Positions 19,066 to 27,807 of a stretch of 64,000 nt of DNA are shown piece by piece (the stretch's first letter is position 1; the number at the start of each line of letters is the position of its first letter). The notes below the pieces were generated by a model that was not told the origin of the DNA, ran no database searches, and saw nothing but the letters and a program-made list of their open reading frames with translations. Source of the stretch: Nitrosophilus alvini (lineage in GTDB: Bacteria > Campylobacterota > Campylobacteria > Campylobacterales > Nitratiruptoraceae); contig NZ_AP022847.1 of NCBI RefSeq assembly GCF_015100395.1, positions 372,001 through 436,000 of the forward strand, written 5' to 3'. A program made the translations under genes and the position numbers.

Positions 19066-20616
19066 ATGCAGAATGTTCCCATTGTAATACTTGATTTCGG
19101 TTCTCAATACACTCAGCTGATAGCCAGAAGGCTCAGAGAAGAGAAAGTGTATTGTGAAATATATCCCTATTTTGAAGATATAGAAACAATAAAATCGAAA
19201 AATCCCAAAGGTATAATTCTAAGCGGAGGGCCTTCAAGCGTATATGAAAAAGATGCTCCCAAAATTGACAAAAAAATATATGAACTTGGTCTTCCTATAT
19301 TGGGTATCTGCTACGGTATGCAACTTATTACATACGATTTCGGCGGCAGTGTGGCAAGAGCCCTTTCACATGAGTACGGAAAGGCAAAACTCTATTTTGA
19401 TGAAGTGCACGGGCATATTTCGCCTCTTTTTAAAGATACGAAGAACGGTCAGACTGTATGGATGAGCCATGCTGACAAAGTTGAGGAACTGCCTGAAGGT
19501 TTTGTCAGAATTGCCCATACCGATAACTCCCCTTATGCGGCTATTGCAAACGAGGAAAGAAATATATATGCTTTGCAGTTTCATCCCGAGGTATCACACT
19601 CCGAAGAGGGAACCAAAATCCTCAGAAACTTTGCAAGAGAGATAGCAAAAGTAGAAGATGTATGGGATATGGGACACTTCGCCAAGGAGCAGATTGAAAA
19701 GATAAGAAAAAAAGTCGGTAAAGACAAAGTTTTGTGTGCACTCAGCGGAGGAGTTGACAGTTCAGTAGTTGCGGCACTGCTGCATGAAGCAATAGGAGAT
19801 CAGCTTGTTCCGGTGTTTGTAGATAATGGTCTTCTGAGGGCAGGGGAGAGGGAGAAGGTAGAGCATACTTTCAAAAATATTCTTCATGTTCCTCTTATTA
19901 CCGTTGATGGTAAAGAGAGATTTTTGGAAGCTTTGAAAGGGATAACAGATCCTGAAGAGAAAAGAAAAAGAATAGGTCATACTTTCATAGAACTTTTTGA
20001 AGAGGAAGCAAAAAAACACAAAGGAATAAAATATCTTGCGCAAGGAACCCTCTATCCGGATGTAATAGAGTCGGTTTCCGTCAAAGGTCCGAGCGAGACG
20101 ATAAAGTCTCACCACAACGTCGGCGGGCTACCTGACTGGATGCAGTTTGAACTTATAGAGCCTTTACGAGAGCTTTTCAAAGATGAGGTAAGAAAGCTGG
20201 GGCTTGAACTGGGCCTTCCCAGTGAAATGGTAAACCGTCATCCGTTTCCTGGACCCGGACTAGCTATAAGGATTATGGGAGAAGTTACAGAGGAGTCTTT
20301 GGAATTGCTAAGGCGTGCTGATACCATTTTGCTTGATGAGATAAAGGCAGCAGGATACTACAACAGACTCTGGCAGGCATTTGCGGTTTTACTCAATGTT
20401 AAAAGTGTAGGCGTTATGGGAGATAAGAGAACTTATGAAAATACCGTTGCAATCAGGTGTGTGGAGAGTACCGACGGAATGACTGCTACTTTTGCACATC
20501 TTCCGCATGATCTACTCGAAGATATCAGCGGCAGAATCATAAATGAAGTTGACGGAATAAACAGAGTCGTATTTGATATAACTTCTAAACCGCCGGGGAC
20601 TATAGAGTGGGAGTAG
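19066..20616 (+). CDS. guaA: GMP synthase (glutamine-hydrolysing)
   Basis: A 516-residue two-domain enzyme converting XMP to GMP with glutamine nitrogen. The N-terminal class I amidotransferase domain has GICYGMQ (Cys83) and [11 protein letters not shown] (His/Glu of the triad). The ATP pyrophosphatase domain has the P-loop [13 protein letters not shown]. The C-terminal dimerisation domain ends with the conserved [11 protein letters not shown]. The ATG follows AAGGAG. Its position ahead of purD matches guaA-purD neighbourhoods known from Campylobacter. Confidence 0.97.
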   Translation: MQNVPIVILDFGSQYTQLIARRLREEKVYCEIYPYFEDIETIKSKNPKGIILSGGPSSVYEKDAPKIDKKIYELGLPILGICYGMQLITYDFGGSVARALSHEYGKAKLYFDEVHGHISPLFKDTKNGQTVWMSHADKVEELPEGFVRIAHTDNSPYAAIANEERNIYALQFHPEVSHSEEGTKILRNFAREIAKVEDVWDMGHFAKEQIEKIRKKVGKDKVLCALSGGVDSSVVAALLHEAIGDQLVPVFVDNGLLRAGEREKVEHTFKNILHVPLITVDGKERFLEALKGITDPEEKRKRIGHTFIELFEEEAKKHKGIKYLAQGTLYPDVIESVSVKGPSETIKSHHNVGGLPDWMQFELIEPLRELFKDEVRKLGLELGLPSEMVNRHPFPGPGLAIRIMGEVTEESLELLRRADTILLDEIKAAGYYNRLWQAFAVLLNVKSVGVMGDKRTYENTVAIRCVESTDGMTATFAHLPHDLLEDISGRIINEVDGINRVVFDITSKPPGTIEWE

Positions 20617-20641
20617 CCTCTTTTTGAGCAGCGAAAGAAAG

Positions 20642-21286
20642 ATGAGAGTTTATGTTTTGTCTAATACCGAGATAACGGGAGCTGTTAAGCTTCCCGTTAT
20701 CAAGATTGATTTTTTAAAAATCTCTGTAGACCTTCAAAAGTATGACTACCTTATTTTTACTTCAAAAAACGGTGTTTACGCCATTGACAAAATTTGTAAT
20801 GAATGGAAAAATATCCCCTCTTTAGCTATTGGAAACGCTACTGCCAGAAAGATAGAAGAGTTAGGTGGCCGGGTCGAATTTGTCGCTAAAAGATTTTACG
20901 GCGACGATTTTGCAAAAGAGATTGCAGAAAAATTTGATAAAAACAGAAAATTTCTCTATTTGAGAGCAAAAGAGGTGGTTTCGAATTTGACAGCCGTTTT
21001 AAGAGAACATGGATTTTATGTAGAGGAGGCGGTTGTTTATGAAACGAGATGCAGTGATTGTAAAAGCCTGAAAAAACCTGAAAAAAACTCCTATATTATC
21101 TTCTCTTCACCTTCAACGATAAGATGCTTTTTCAAATGTTTCAAATGGGATAAAAGCTACAAAGCGGTCGCAATCGGCAAAAAGACGGCCTCATTTATTC
21201 CCAAGGATATCGATTGTATCGTTTCTCCGGTTCAAACTCTGCAGGGAACCGTCGATTTTTTAAGAGAAGAAAAAGCCCTTCGTTGA
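20642..21286 (+). CDS. hemD: Uroporphyrinogen-III synthase
   Basis: A protein of about 214 residues with the two-lobed, weakly conserved HemD fold. Recognisable segments are YDYLIFTSKNGVYAI near the N-terminus, FLYLRAKEVV in the middle, VYETRCSD, and YIIFSSPSTIRCFF followed by AVAIGKKTA in the second lobe. It closes and inverts ring D of hydroxymethylbilane in haem synthesis. An upstream TTG at 20624 is possible, but the ATG at 20642 has the better GAAAG spacing. It starts 25 bp after guaA. Confidence 0.85.
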   Translation: MRVYVLSNTEITGAVKLPVIKIDFLKISVDLQKYDYLIFTSKNGVYAIDKICNEWKNIPSLAIGNATARKIEELGGRVEFVAKRFYGDDFAKEIAEKFDKNRKFLYLRAKEVVSNLTAVLREHGFYVEEAVVYETRCSDCKSLKKPEKNSYIIFSSPSTIRCFFKCFKWDKSYKAVAIGKKTASFIPKDIDCIVSPVQTLQGTVDFLREEKALR

Positions 21287-21293
21287 CTTCTTT

Positions 21294-21322
21294 TTGTCTT
21301 TTAAGCAAATATCTAATATAAT
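21294..21322 (+). promoter_or_regulatory. Promoter of the 6S-type RNA
   Basis: A -35-like TTGTCT (21294-21299), a 17-bp spacer and a perfect -10 TATAAT (21317-21322) place transcription start near 21330, exactly at the 5' end of the RNA stem. Confidence 0.7.
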
Positions 21323-21329
21323 ATATTTA

Positions 21330-21529
21330 AAACCTGAGCGGTGCGCTACCCGCGATATGGGGGTCCGACAATCGAACTTTTGAGGGAAGCGTAGCTCTGC
21401 GGTGTGTCGGTGACTTCGTTTGAGCCTGGGACGCCAGGCGAGAAGCTGCCGCCTAAAGCAGGGCTCATTCCTTCATCTTTGGTCATTTGGGACCATTGCA
21501 TAGCGTGAACGCCCGCTCGGGTTTTTTAT
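21330..21529 (+). ncRNA. ssrS: 6S RNA
   Basis: A GC-rich, highly structured stretch of about 200 nt sits in AT-rich DNA between hemD and purD. The ends pair: CCTGAGCGG with CCGCTCGGG, continued by TGCGCTA with TAGCGTG. Further stems are GGTCC/GGACC and a closed arm GAGCC...GGCTC carrying the hairpin GCCTGG-GACG-CCAGGC. This long closed rod interrupted by an internal bulge fits 6S RNA, which binds the sigma70 RNA polymerase in stationary phase. A location upstream of purD is known for epsilonproteobacterial 6S RNA. The final stem followed by TTTTTTATTTT also serves as terminator. The identification rests on structure and synteny, not on a covariance search. Confidence 0.75.
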
Positions 21530-21532
21530 TTT
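21511..21532 (+). terminator. Rho-independent end of the 6S RNA
   Basis: The 3' strand of the terminal 6S stem (CCCGCTCGGG) is followed directly by a T-rich run (TTTTTTATTTT), so the closing helix of the RNA doubles as a terminator. Confidence 0.7.
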
Positions 21533-21577
21533 GTCAAATAGTTAAGCGGTTTATAATGCACTGTTTAACTATTTGAC
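21533..21577 (+). promoter_or_regulatory. purD promoter region with perfect 13-bp inverted repeat
   Basis: GTCAAATAGTTAA (21533-21545) and TTAACTATTTGAC (21565-21577) form a perfect inverted repeat around 19 bp that contain a -10 TATAAT (21552-21557). A -35-like TTGTCA (21531-21536) overlaps the left arm. The half-site TTAACTA occurs again at 21598-21604. This is the layout of a repressor operator, but the regulator is unknown. Confidence 0.5.
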
Positions 21578-21592
21578 TTGGACTTTTTAAAG

Positions 21593-21614
21593 CCGGGTTA
21601 ACTACTAAACCCGG
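21593..21614 (+). promoter_or_regulatory. Hairpin in the purD leader
   Basis: CCGGGTT and AACCCGG form a perfect 7-bp stem with an 8-nt loop, about 28 nt upstream of the purD ATG. No T-run follows, so it is a leader structure rather than a terminator. Confidence 0.5.
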
Positions 21615-21642
21615 GTAATCAACTATAAAATCAAGGAACAAG

Positions 21643-22920
21643 ATGGACGTACTGGTAGTTGGAAGCGGCGGCAGGGAATACTCTATAGGACTTGCCCTCA
21701 AAAAAGACCCAAATGTAAATAATATCTATTTTTCACCGGGAAACGGGGCAACTTTTCAGCTTGGACAGAATGTAAAAACCGAAGATTACGAAACTTTGGC
21801 GGATTTTGCGGAAGAAAAAGGAATCGATCTGACGATAGTCGGTCCCGAAGCGCCTCTGGTAGAAGGGATTGTGGATATATTCAGAAAGAGAGGATTGACA
21901 ATATTTGGCCCTACACAAAAAGCAGCGCTTCTTGAGGGGTCCAAAATATACATGAAAAATTTTCTTGCACGTCACAATATTCCCACTGCAAGATATATAG
22001 AAACCGACAGTTTTGAAGAGGCATCCGCATTTATAGATTCACTTTCCGAGCCTGTCGTTGTAAAGGCAGATGGTCTTTGTGCCGGAAAAGGCGTAATAAT
22101 AGCACAGACAAAAGAGGAAGCCAAAAAAGCTGCCGAAGAGATGCTGAGCGGAAAAAGTTTTGGCGAAGCCGGCAAAAGAGTTGTAGTGGAAGAGTATCTT
22201 GACGGATTTGAGCTTTCTGTTTTTGCTATAAGTGACGGTGAAAATTATGTAATACTTCCTGCTGCTCAGGACCACAAAAGACTTCTTGACGGAGACAAAG
22301 GACCAAATACCGGCGGGATGGGGGCATATGCACCTACTCCTCTTATCAATGAAGAGCTTTCAAGAAAGATAGAAGAACGCATCATCGCACCGACAATCAA
22401 AGGTATGAAAGAGGACGGTACCCCTTTTGAAGGTGTCCTTTTTGCCGGACTTATGATAGTAGACAATGAACCTTATACACTGGAGTTTAATGTAAGATTC
22501 GGAGATCCGGAATGTGAAGTTCTTATGCCGCTTATGAAAACTCCTGCGAGTGAGCTTTTTATGAAAGCAGCTACCAAGAAGCTTGATGAGCTAAATATCG
22601 AGTTTTATGACAAATATGCCGTGGGCGTGGTTATGGCAAGTGAGAACTATCCGTACGGATCAAGCAAGCCGGCTGAAATTATTGTTGATGAAATAGTGCA
22701 TGAAGAACTTAAAGAGCATGCGCATATTTCATATGCGGGAGTCTCTTTAATAGAGGGGAAACTTTTCGCAACAGGAGGCAGAGTACTTGTTTGCGTAGGA
22801 ATAGGCGATAGTATCAAAGAGGCCAGGGATTACGCCTATATGCTTTGTGGACAGGTTCACTTTGCTGGCAAAAAATTCAGAACAGATATAGCATATCAGG
22901 CATTAAGAGACAAATCTTGA
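21643..22920 (+). CDS. purD: Phosphoribosylamine-glycine ligase
   Basis: A 425-residue ATP-grasp enzyme making glycinamide ribonucleotide in purine synthesis. The N-terminal motif is VVGSGGREYSIGLAL. The ATP-grasp core shows SKIYMKNFLARHNIPTARY, VVKADGLCAGKGVIIA, DHKRLLDGDKGPNTGGMGAYAPTP and EFNVRFGDPECEVLMPL. Full length. The ATG follows AAGGAAC. It is the first gene of a coupled run extending to pnp. Confidence 0.97.
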   Translation: MDVLVVGSGGREYSIGLALKKDPNVNNIYFSPGNGATFQLGQNVKTEDYETLADFAEEKGIDLTIVGPEAPLVEGIVDIFRKRGLTIFGPTQKAALLEGSKIYMKNFLARHNIPTARYIETDSFEEASAFIDSLSEPVVVKADGLCAGKGVIIAQTKEEAKKAAEEMLSGKSFGEAGKRVVVEEYLDGFELSVFAISDGENYVILPAAQDHKRLLDGDKGPNTGGMGAYAPTPLINEELSRKIEERIIAPTIKGMKEDGTPFEGVLFAGLMIVDNEPYTLEFNVRFGDPECEVLMPLMKTPASELFMKAATKKLDELNIEFYDKYAVGVVMASENYPYGSSKPAEIIVDEIVHEELKEHAHISYAGVSLIEGKLFATGGRVLVCVGIGDSIKEARDYAYMLCGQVHFAGKKFRTDIAYQALRDKS

Positions 22921-23363
22921 CGGATCTGCAAAGAAAGCTTGATAAGAGCGGTATTAGGCTAGGTTCGCTTACAAAACGCTCTTTGGCTTTTGCAATAGAT
23001 GAGATGATTGTCACTTTTCTATTTCTTGCGATTATATGGGATATGCTTCCCAAAAACGGGAATGTGGAAGAGATGATAAATTTGACAAATGCTTTTTTTT
23101 TAGAAATAGTAACGATAAAAATAGCATACCATACTTTTTTTGTATGGAAGTATTCCGCAACGCTTGGAAAATTTTTTATGAAACAAAGAGTTATTTCTGT
23201 CGGTGACTTGGAGACTCCCTCTTTTGTACAGGCATTCAATAGAGCAGTTTTCAGAATAGTCAGCGAGATGATTTTCTATCTCGGTTTTCTATTGGCGTTT
23301 TTTGACAGATTTTATCAGGCACTTCACGATAAAACAGCCGGAACGTTGGTGGTAGATGCGTAG
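22917..23363 (+). CDS. RDD family membrane protein
   Basis: About 148 residues with three hydrophobic segments. The RDD hallmark appears as KRSLAFAIDEMIV, with Arg and the Asp of the first membrane helix, and later as SATLGKFFMKQRVISV and FNRAVFRIVSEM...HDKTAGTLVV. RDD proteins are small integral membrane proteins of uncertain role; some are proposed ion antiporters. The frame extends upstream inside purD, but a TTG at 22917 overlapping the purD stop (TTGA) is the natural coupled start. The 3' end overlaps lptD by 8 bp. Confidence 0.75.
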   Translation: MTDLQRKLDKSGIRLGSLTKRSLAFAIDEMIVTFLFLAIIWDMLPKNGNVEEMINLTNAFFLEIVTIKIAYHTFFVWKYSATLGKFFMKQRVISVGDLETPSFVQAFNRAVFRIVSEMIFYLGFLLAFFDRFYQALHDKTAGTLVVDA

Positions 23364-25428
23364 TTTGCGATTTTTTGTACTTATATGTTTATCTTTTGTG
23401 GCTGTTTTTGCAAAAGATGTGCCTGTAGAGATTCTTGCTAAAGATATATCTGCTCTTGATGGGAAGATAATAGCCCAGGAAGATGTAGTGATATTTTATG
23501 AGGATTTCTACATCCAGGCCCAAAAGGCGATATACGATAAAAACAGTTCTACTATTGAACTCTTTGGTGATATAGACTTTATAAAAGGGTCACGCTATCA
23601 TGCAATCGCCGATTATGCTCTTTTTGACCTTGCGAATGAAAAGATATACACAAAACCTTTTTTTTATATGGAGCTTGATAGCAGGCTATGGATAAGCGCG
23701 GAGGAGTCTTGTGCTCAAAAAGGTATATATGAACTAGATAATAGTATAGTATCTAGTTGTGATCCGGCCGACCCTGACTGGAGACTGGAATTTAGCAGCG
23801 GAGAGTACGATACGAAGAAGAAATGGATCAATCTTTACAATGTGAGACTGTATGCCAGTAATATACCTCTTTTATATACTCCTTATCTGGGATTTTCTAC
23901 TTCCAAAGAAAGAAAAAGCGGACTTCTAAGACCCAGTATGGGAATGTCCGGCAGCGAAGGTTTTCTCTACTTTCAGCCGATATATTTTGCACCCGATCTG
24001 CAGTGGGATCTTGAAATTGTACCTCAGATAAGAACAACAAGAGGGAAAGGAGTCTATACAACGTTTAGATTTGTTGACTCTCCTGTTTCAAAAGGCTATT
24101 TCAGATTTGGTGGCTTTAGGGAAAATGACGATTATAAACAGGAGCACAACCTCATATATAAAAATCATGTAGGTTTTGAAGCAAACTATGAAAGAAGCGA
24201 ACTTTTTTCAAGAAAAAAAATGGGGGGGAAAGATGGTCTTTATATCGATATAAACTGGTTGAACGATATAGATTATCTCAATCTGCAGGAGAGCGACAGC
24301 TATAAAAATTTGGGTAATATAGTGATTTCCAGATTGAACTACTATTATAATAAGGCAGACCATTATCTAGGATTTTATAGCAAATATTTTATTGATACCT
24401 CAAAAACGGACAATGATTATACAATGCAGATGCTGCCCTCTTTGCAGTATCATAAATATCTAAACAGTTTTCTTTTCAAAAATCTTCTCTACTCTTTGGA
24501 TTATAAATATAAAAATCTTTACCGGGAAGAAGGAATAAATGCTCAGCAGCATGAGTTTGACATTCCTGTAGGATTTTATTTCTCTATTTTGGATGATTAT
24601 CTTGGATTTTCTGTTTCGGAAAATATCTATTTTACATATGTTGACTACTCAAATACAGACATATGGCGTGAAAATACCAGGATTTTCAGAAACTATCACA
24701 AATTTTCCATTTTTTCTGATCTGATAAAGCCGTATGACAACTTTTTGCATACTCTGCATCTGACATCTTCTCTATTTGTGCCGAGTTATGAAAAAGATAT
24801 TGGGTATAAGGCAGATTTCATAACGGTCAACAGTGAAGAAAAAAGGATGGAAGTCTCTTTAAAACAGTATTTCTACGATATAAAAGGAAACGAATTTCTT
24901 TATCACAGGATAATCCAACCGGTCTTCTATAGCAGAGATTACAAATATGGAGAGTTGGAAAATGAGATAGGATATAAGATCAACTCTTCACTAAGTCTTG
25001 TAAATGATCTATTCTATTCTCATGAGAATAGCAGAGTCTCTTCTATGACTACTACTATTAGATATAATGATAAAGATTATAGTGTTAGATTATCACATTT
25101 TTATAAAGACAATATCAATTCCGGAGATTCAAATTATGTTTCAGCCAATATTTCTAAGAATTTATCCCAAAAATATAAACTATTTGCTAAAATTGATTAC
25201 GACTTCAGCGAAAGTTATACAAAAGAGTGGAAAATCGGCTGGAGTATGTTTAAAAAATGCTGGAGTTATACATTCAGTTACGCAGAAGAGGTCAAGCCTG
25301 TTTTGACATCAGCAGGAAGCTCTTCTATTACCAACAGGGCAATATTTTTGAAAATAAATCTTATTCCTTTGGGTGGAGTAGAATATACATTTAAAGAGTC
25401 GACCCAGTATGATAAAGGAAATAATTAA
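23356..25428 (+). CDS. lptD: LPS-assembly protein LptD
   Basis: A 690-residue outer-membrane protein. The signal peptide ends near VAVFAK. Residues about 25-110 form the periplasmic OstA beta-jellyroll (IIAQEDVVIFYEDFYIQAQKAIYDK...IELFGDIDF). The rest is a beta-barrel with alternating aromatic strands. Family motifs include SSCDPADPDWRL and YTPYLGFSTSKERKSGLLRPS. Mature cysteines are few: two in the SCAQ/SCDP region and one in KKCW near the C-terminus. LptD receives LPS from the Lpt bridge and places it in the outer leaflet. It is slightly shorter than the E. coli protein (784). It overlaps RDD upstream and touches the MCE gene downstream. Confidence 0.93.
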   Translation: MRSLRFFVLICLSFVAVFAKDVPVEILAKDISALDGKIIAQEDVVIFYEDFYIQAQKAIYDKNSSTIELFGDIDFIKGSRYHAIADYALFDLANEKIYTKPFFYMELDSRLWISAEESCAQKGIYELDNSIVSSCDPADPDWRLEFSSGEYDTKKKWINLYNVRLYASNIPLLYTPYLGFSTSKERKSGLLRPSMGMSGSEGFLYFQPIYFAPDLQWDLEIVPQIRTTRGKGVYTTFRFVDSPVSKGYFRFGGFRENDDYKQEHNLIYKNHVGFEANYERSELFSRKKMGGKDGLYIDINWLNDIDYLNLQESDSYKNLGNIVISRLNYYYNKADHYLGFYSKYFIDTSKTDNDYTMQMLPSLQYHKYLNSFLFKNLLYSLDYKYKNLYREEGINAQQHEFDIPVGFYFSILDDYLGFSVSENIYFTYVDYSNTDIWRENTRIFRNYHKFSIFSDLIKPYDNFLHTLHLTSSLFVPSYEKDIGYKADFITVNSEEKRMEVSLKQYFYDIKGNEFLYHRIIQPVFYSRDYKYGELENEIGYKINSSLSLVNDLFYSHENSRVSSMTTTIRYNDKDYSVRLSHFYKDNINSGDSNYVSANISKNLSQKYKLFAKIDYDFSESYTKEWKIGWSMFKKCWSYTFSYAEEVKPVLTSAGSSSITNRAIFLKINLIPLGGVEYTFKESTQYDKGNN

Positions 25429-26894
25429 TGAAAACTGAAGCCAAAGTGGGAGTCTTTGTAGCGATAGGACTTCTTTTCCTTTTTTTATTGAGCACACAGG
25501 TTAACAAATTTGCCAATCTAGGCAAAAAAGGATATACGGTTTATGCATATCTAGAAGATGCTTCAGGCCTTGAAGTGAATTCAAAAGTCAGAATCAACGG
25601 TGTGGAAGTGGGATATGTAAAAGATATGTCTCTTGCGGGCAAAAAAGTGAAAGCCGACCTTTTTATCTATGAAAATGTAAAAATTCCGAAAGATTCAACA
25701 CTACAGCTGATGCAAGAAGGTATGTTAGGCAATAAATATCTCAATATAATTCCAGGAAATTCCCAAGAATATGTAAAGCCTGAAGAGAATCTGGTAAAAC
25801 AAAAAATCATGGCCTCCTTTGATGAGACAAGCAGCAGTATTGATGAGGCGGCAAAAGAGTTTAAAGAGTTTATAAAAGAGTTAAGAGCCGATATGAAAGG
25901 AGCCAACGGGGATGATTTGAAACAAAGTATTGCGAATTTAAGAGAGATTACCGATTCTATAAAAGCAATTATTGGTGAAAACAGGGAAAATTTGAAACTG
26001 TCGATTGGAAACCTTAAAATCATGGCAAAAGAACTCTCAGATGCGGGACGCAAATTTGGTGAGATGTCTGATAAGTTTGCTTTGACTGCTGATAACGTAA
26101 ATGAGAGATTGCCTCAAATAATGAAGAAAGTTGAAAATATCGCATCTTCTTTGGAAAATGTTGGAGAAAATCTAGAGAGAAAACTGCCGGATATTATGGA
26201 AAGATTTGCGAGTTTGGAAGAAGATCTTCAAGATATTATAAAAGAGAACAAAAAACCTCTTTCGAATGCAATTAAATCTGCAGATACTTTTTTCAGCAGC
26301 GGCGGGGAGACGTTCAAAAAACTTGATAAGTATTTTACTGCGATAGGTCAGAGCCAGCTTCAGGTTGCATTTAGGACCGAATATATGAATAGTGATGATT
26401 ATTATAAAAATTATGCCAGTATATACTATCTTCCGTCACCTACAAAGTATTATATGCTCGATATTGTATCTATGGATGACTATACGAGAAAAGATAGCAG
26501 CGGAAATATTATAGAACCGACTCTTCACGAAGATCAGAAAGTTCTTGTATCCGCTCAGTACGGGAGAAGGTTTGATGATGTTTTGATGCGTCTTGGTCTG
26601 ATTGAGAGTACGGGAGGAGTTGGAATCGATTATTTTATGTACAATGATAAGATGAAAATATCTTTTGATGCTTATGATTTCAATGCCGTTAATGATGTAA
26701 GGGGAGACAAGGCACATTTAAAACTTGGATTCAGATACAGATTTTTAAAGCATCTTGATGCGGTTTTAGGATATGATAATTTCTTGAATTCCAAAGCTGC
26801 CAACTTCTATTTCGGTATCGGAATAGGATTTATCGACAACGATCTCAAAGCCTTATTAGGAACTGCTGGCAGTGCCGGGACATATCTGAAATGA
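25428..26894 (+). CDS. MCE-domain (MlaD-like) protein with C-terminal beta-rich domain
   Basis: A 488-residue protein with one N-terminal TM helix (about 7-25) and one MCE domain (about 38-115: YLEDASGLEVNSKVRINGVEVGYVKDM, then LMQEGMLGNKYLNIIPG). A long helical, coiled-coil stretch spans about 120-305. The last 180 residues are beta-rich with alternating aromatics (YYKNYASIYYLPSPTKYYMLDIV, LKLGFRYRFLKHLDAVLGYD). MCE proteins carry phospholipids between membranes. The start ATG overlaps the lptD stop. The C-terminal part looks like outer-membrane strands, which would make this a candidate envelope-spanning lipid conduit; this is inference. Confidence 0.85.
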   Translation: MKTEAKVGVFVAIGLLFLFLLSTQVNKFANLGKKGYTVYAYLEDASGLEVNSKVRINGVEVGYVKDMSLAGKKVKADLFIYENVKIPKDSTLQLMQEGMLGNKYLNIIPGNSQEYVKPEENLVKQKIMASFDETSSSIDEAAKEFKEFIKELRADMKGANGDDLKQSIANLREITDSIKAIIGENRENLKLSIGNLKIMAKELSDAGRKFGEMSDKFALTADNVNERLPQIMKKVENIASSLENVGENLERKLPDIMERFASLEEDLQDIIKENKKPLSNAIKSADTFFSSGGETFKKLDKYFTAIGQSQLQVAFRTEYMNSDDYYKNYASIYYLPSPTKYYMLDIVSMDDYTRKDSSGNIIEPTLHEDQKVLVSAQYGRRFDDVLMRLGLIESTGGVGIDYFMYNDKMKISFDAYDFNAVNDVRGDKAHLKLGFRYRFLKHLDAVLGYDNFLNSKAANFYFGIGIGFIDNDLKALLGTAGSAGTYLK

Positions 26895-27157
26895 GCAAAA
26901 AAGAGGAGATAAAGAAAGCTCTTGAAACTCTTGAATTGCCTGTTATGGTCTCTTTACACGATATAAAAAAACGGTATCATACGCTTGCAAAAAGATATCA
27001 TCCTGACAGGGGCGGTAATAATAAAAAAATGGAAGAGATAAATATTGCGTATAAAATTTTGAAAGAGTATATAGAAAATTACAGGTTCTCATTTAGTGAC
27101 GAAGAGATAATGAAACAGTTTCCGAGAGAAAATCATGCAGACAAGTTTAGATTCTAG
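26891..27157 (+). CDS. Small J-domain protein
   Basis: An 88-residue protein that is essentially one J domain: IKKRYHTLAKRYHPDRGGNNKKMEEINIAYKILKEYI, with the HPD tripeptide needed to stimulate Hsp70 (DnaK) ATPase. There is no Gly/Phe or zinc-finger region, so it is a class C J protein. It overlaps the MCE gene by 4 bp (ATGA) and the phosphoribosyltransferase gene by 23 bp. Client unknown. Confidence 0.85.
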   Translation: MSKKEEIKKALETLELPVMVSLHDIKKRYHTLAKRYHPDRGGNNKKMEEINIAYKILKEYIENYRFSFSDEEIMKQFPRENHADKFRF

Positions 27158-27797
27158 GGTATTTTTCGAAGACAGAGAAGAGGCTCTTAAAAAGCTTATA
27201 GAGATATTGCCACTGGATGAGTTGAAAGAACGTAAATTCAAGCCTATCGCTGTCTCTCCCGGCGGAGTCTATTTTGCAAAATATATATCAAAAAGAGTCG
27301 GTATAAAGCCGGATTTTATCTTTACTGAGCCCATAAGTGCTCCGAATAATGAAGAGTGTGTTATAGCAATGGTGAGTGAAACGGAAGAGATAGTCATACA
27401 TGAGGCATTGAGAGATTCTTTTGATATAAAACTTGATTTTATATATGGAGAAGCAGGAAGAAAATATGAAGAAAACATCTTAAAATATATATACAAATAT
27501 AGAAAAGGAGAGATGATAAGTTCACTTAAAGAGCAAAATGTTTTACTATTAGACGAGGGATGTGAAACTGGTATGACGTTTATGACAGCTGTAAAAACAG
27601 CCATAGCCGCAGGCGCCAGAAATGTATATATCGCCACACCTCTAATTCCTGCAAGTGTGGAAGAGAGTTTGAAAGAGGTGGTCGATGAGATATATTCTCT
27701 TCATAAAATCGGTGCGTATATTGAAACTAGCCACTATTATAAAGAGCTGCCGCAACTTGATGCCGAGGCGGTAGAAAAGATTTTGAAAAACGATTGA
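27135..27797 (+). CDS. Phosphoribosyltransferase-like protein
   Basis: A 220-residue type I phosphoribosyltransferase fold. The PRPP-binding loop appears as [21 protein letters not shown], a variant of the usual hydrophobic-DD-xx-TG(K/M)T motif in which the second Asp is Glu and a Gly-Cys insert follows. The [12 protein letters not shown] helix after the first strand is also typical. Substrate is not predictable; the family includes purine salvage enzymes and regulatory proteins. ATG at 27135 lies within the end of the J-domain gene, and pnp follows after 10 bp. Confidence 0.75.
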   Translation: MQTSLDSRVFFEDREEALKKLIEILPLDELKERKFKPIAVSPGGVYFAKYISKRVGIKPDFIFTEPISAPNNEECVIAMVSETEEIVIHEALRDSFDIKLDFIYGEAGRKYEENILKYIYKYRKGEMISSLKEQNVLLLDEGCETGMTFMTAVKTAIAAGARNVYIATPLIPASVEESLKEVVDEIYSLHKIGAYIETSHYYKELPQLDAEAVEKILKND

Positions 27798-27807
27798 AAG
27801 GAAAAAG

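Noticed and set aside
21330-21529. tmRNA as an alternative for the structured RNA
   Set aside because: No tRNA-like acceptor end with CCA and no tag reading frame ending in Ala-Ala were seen; the ends pair as a long rod instead.
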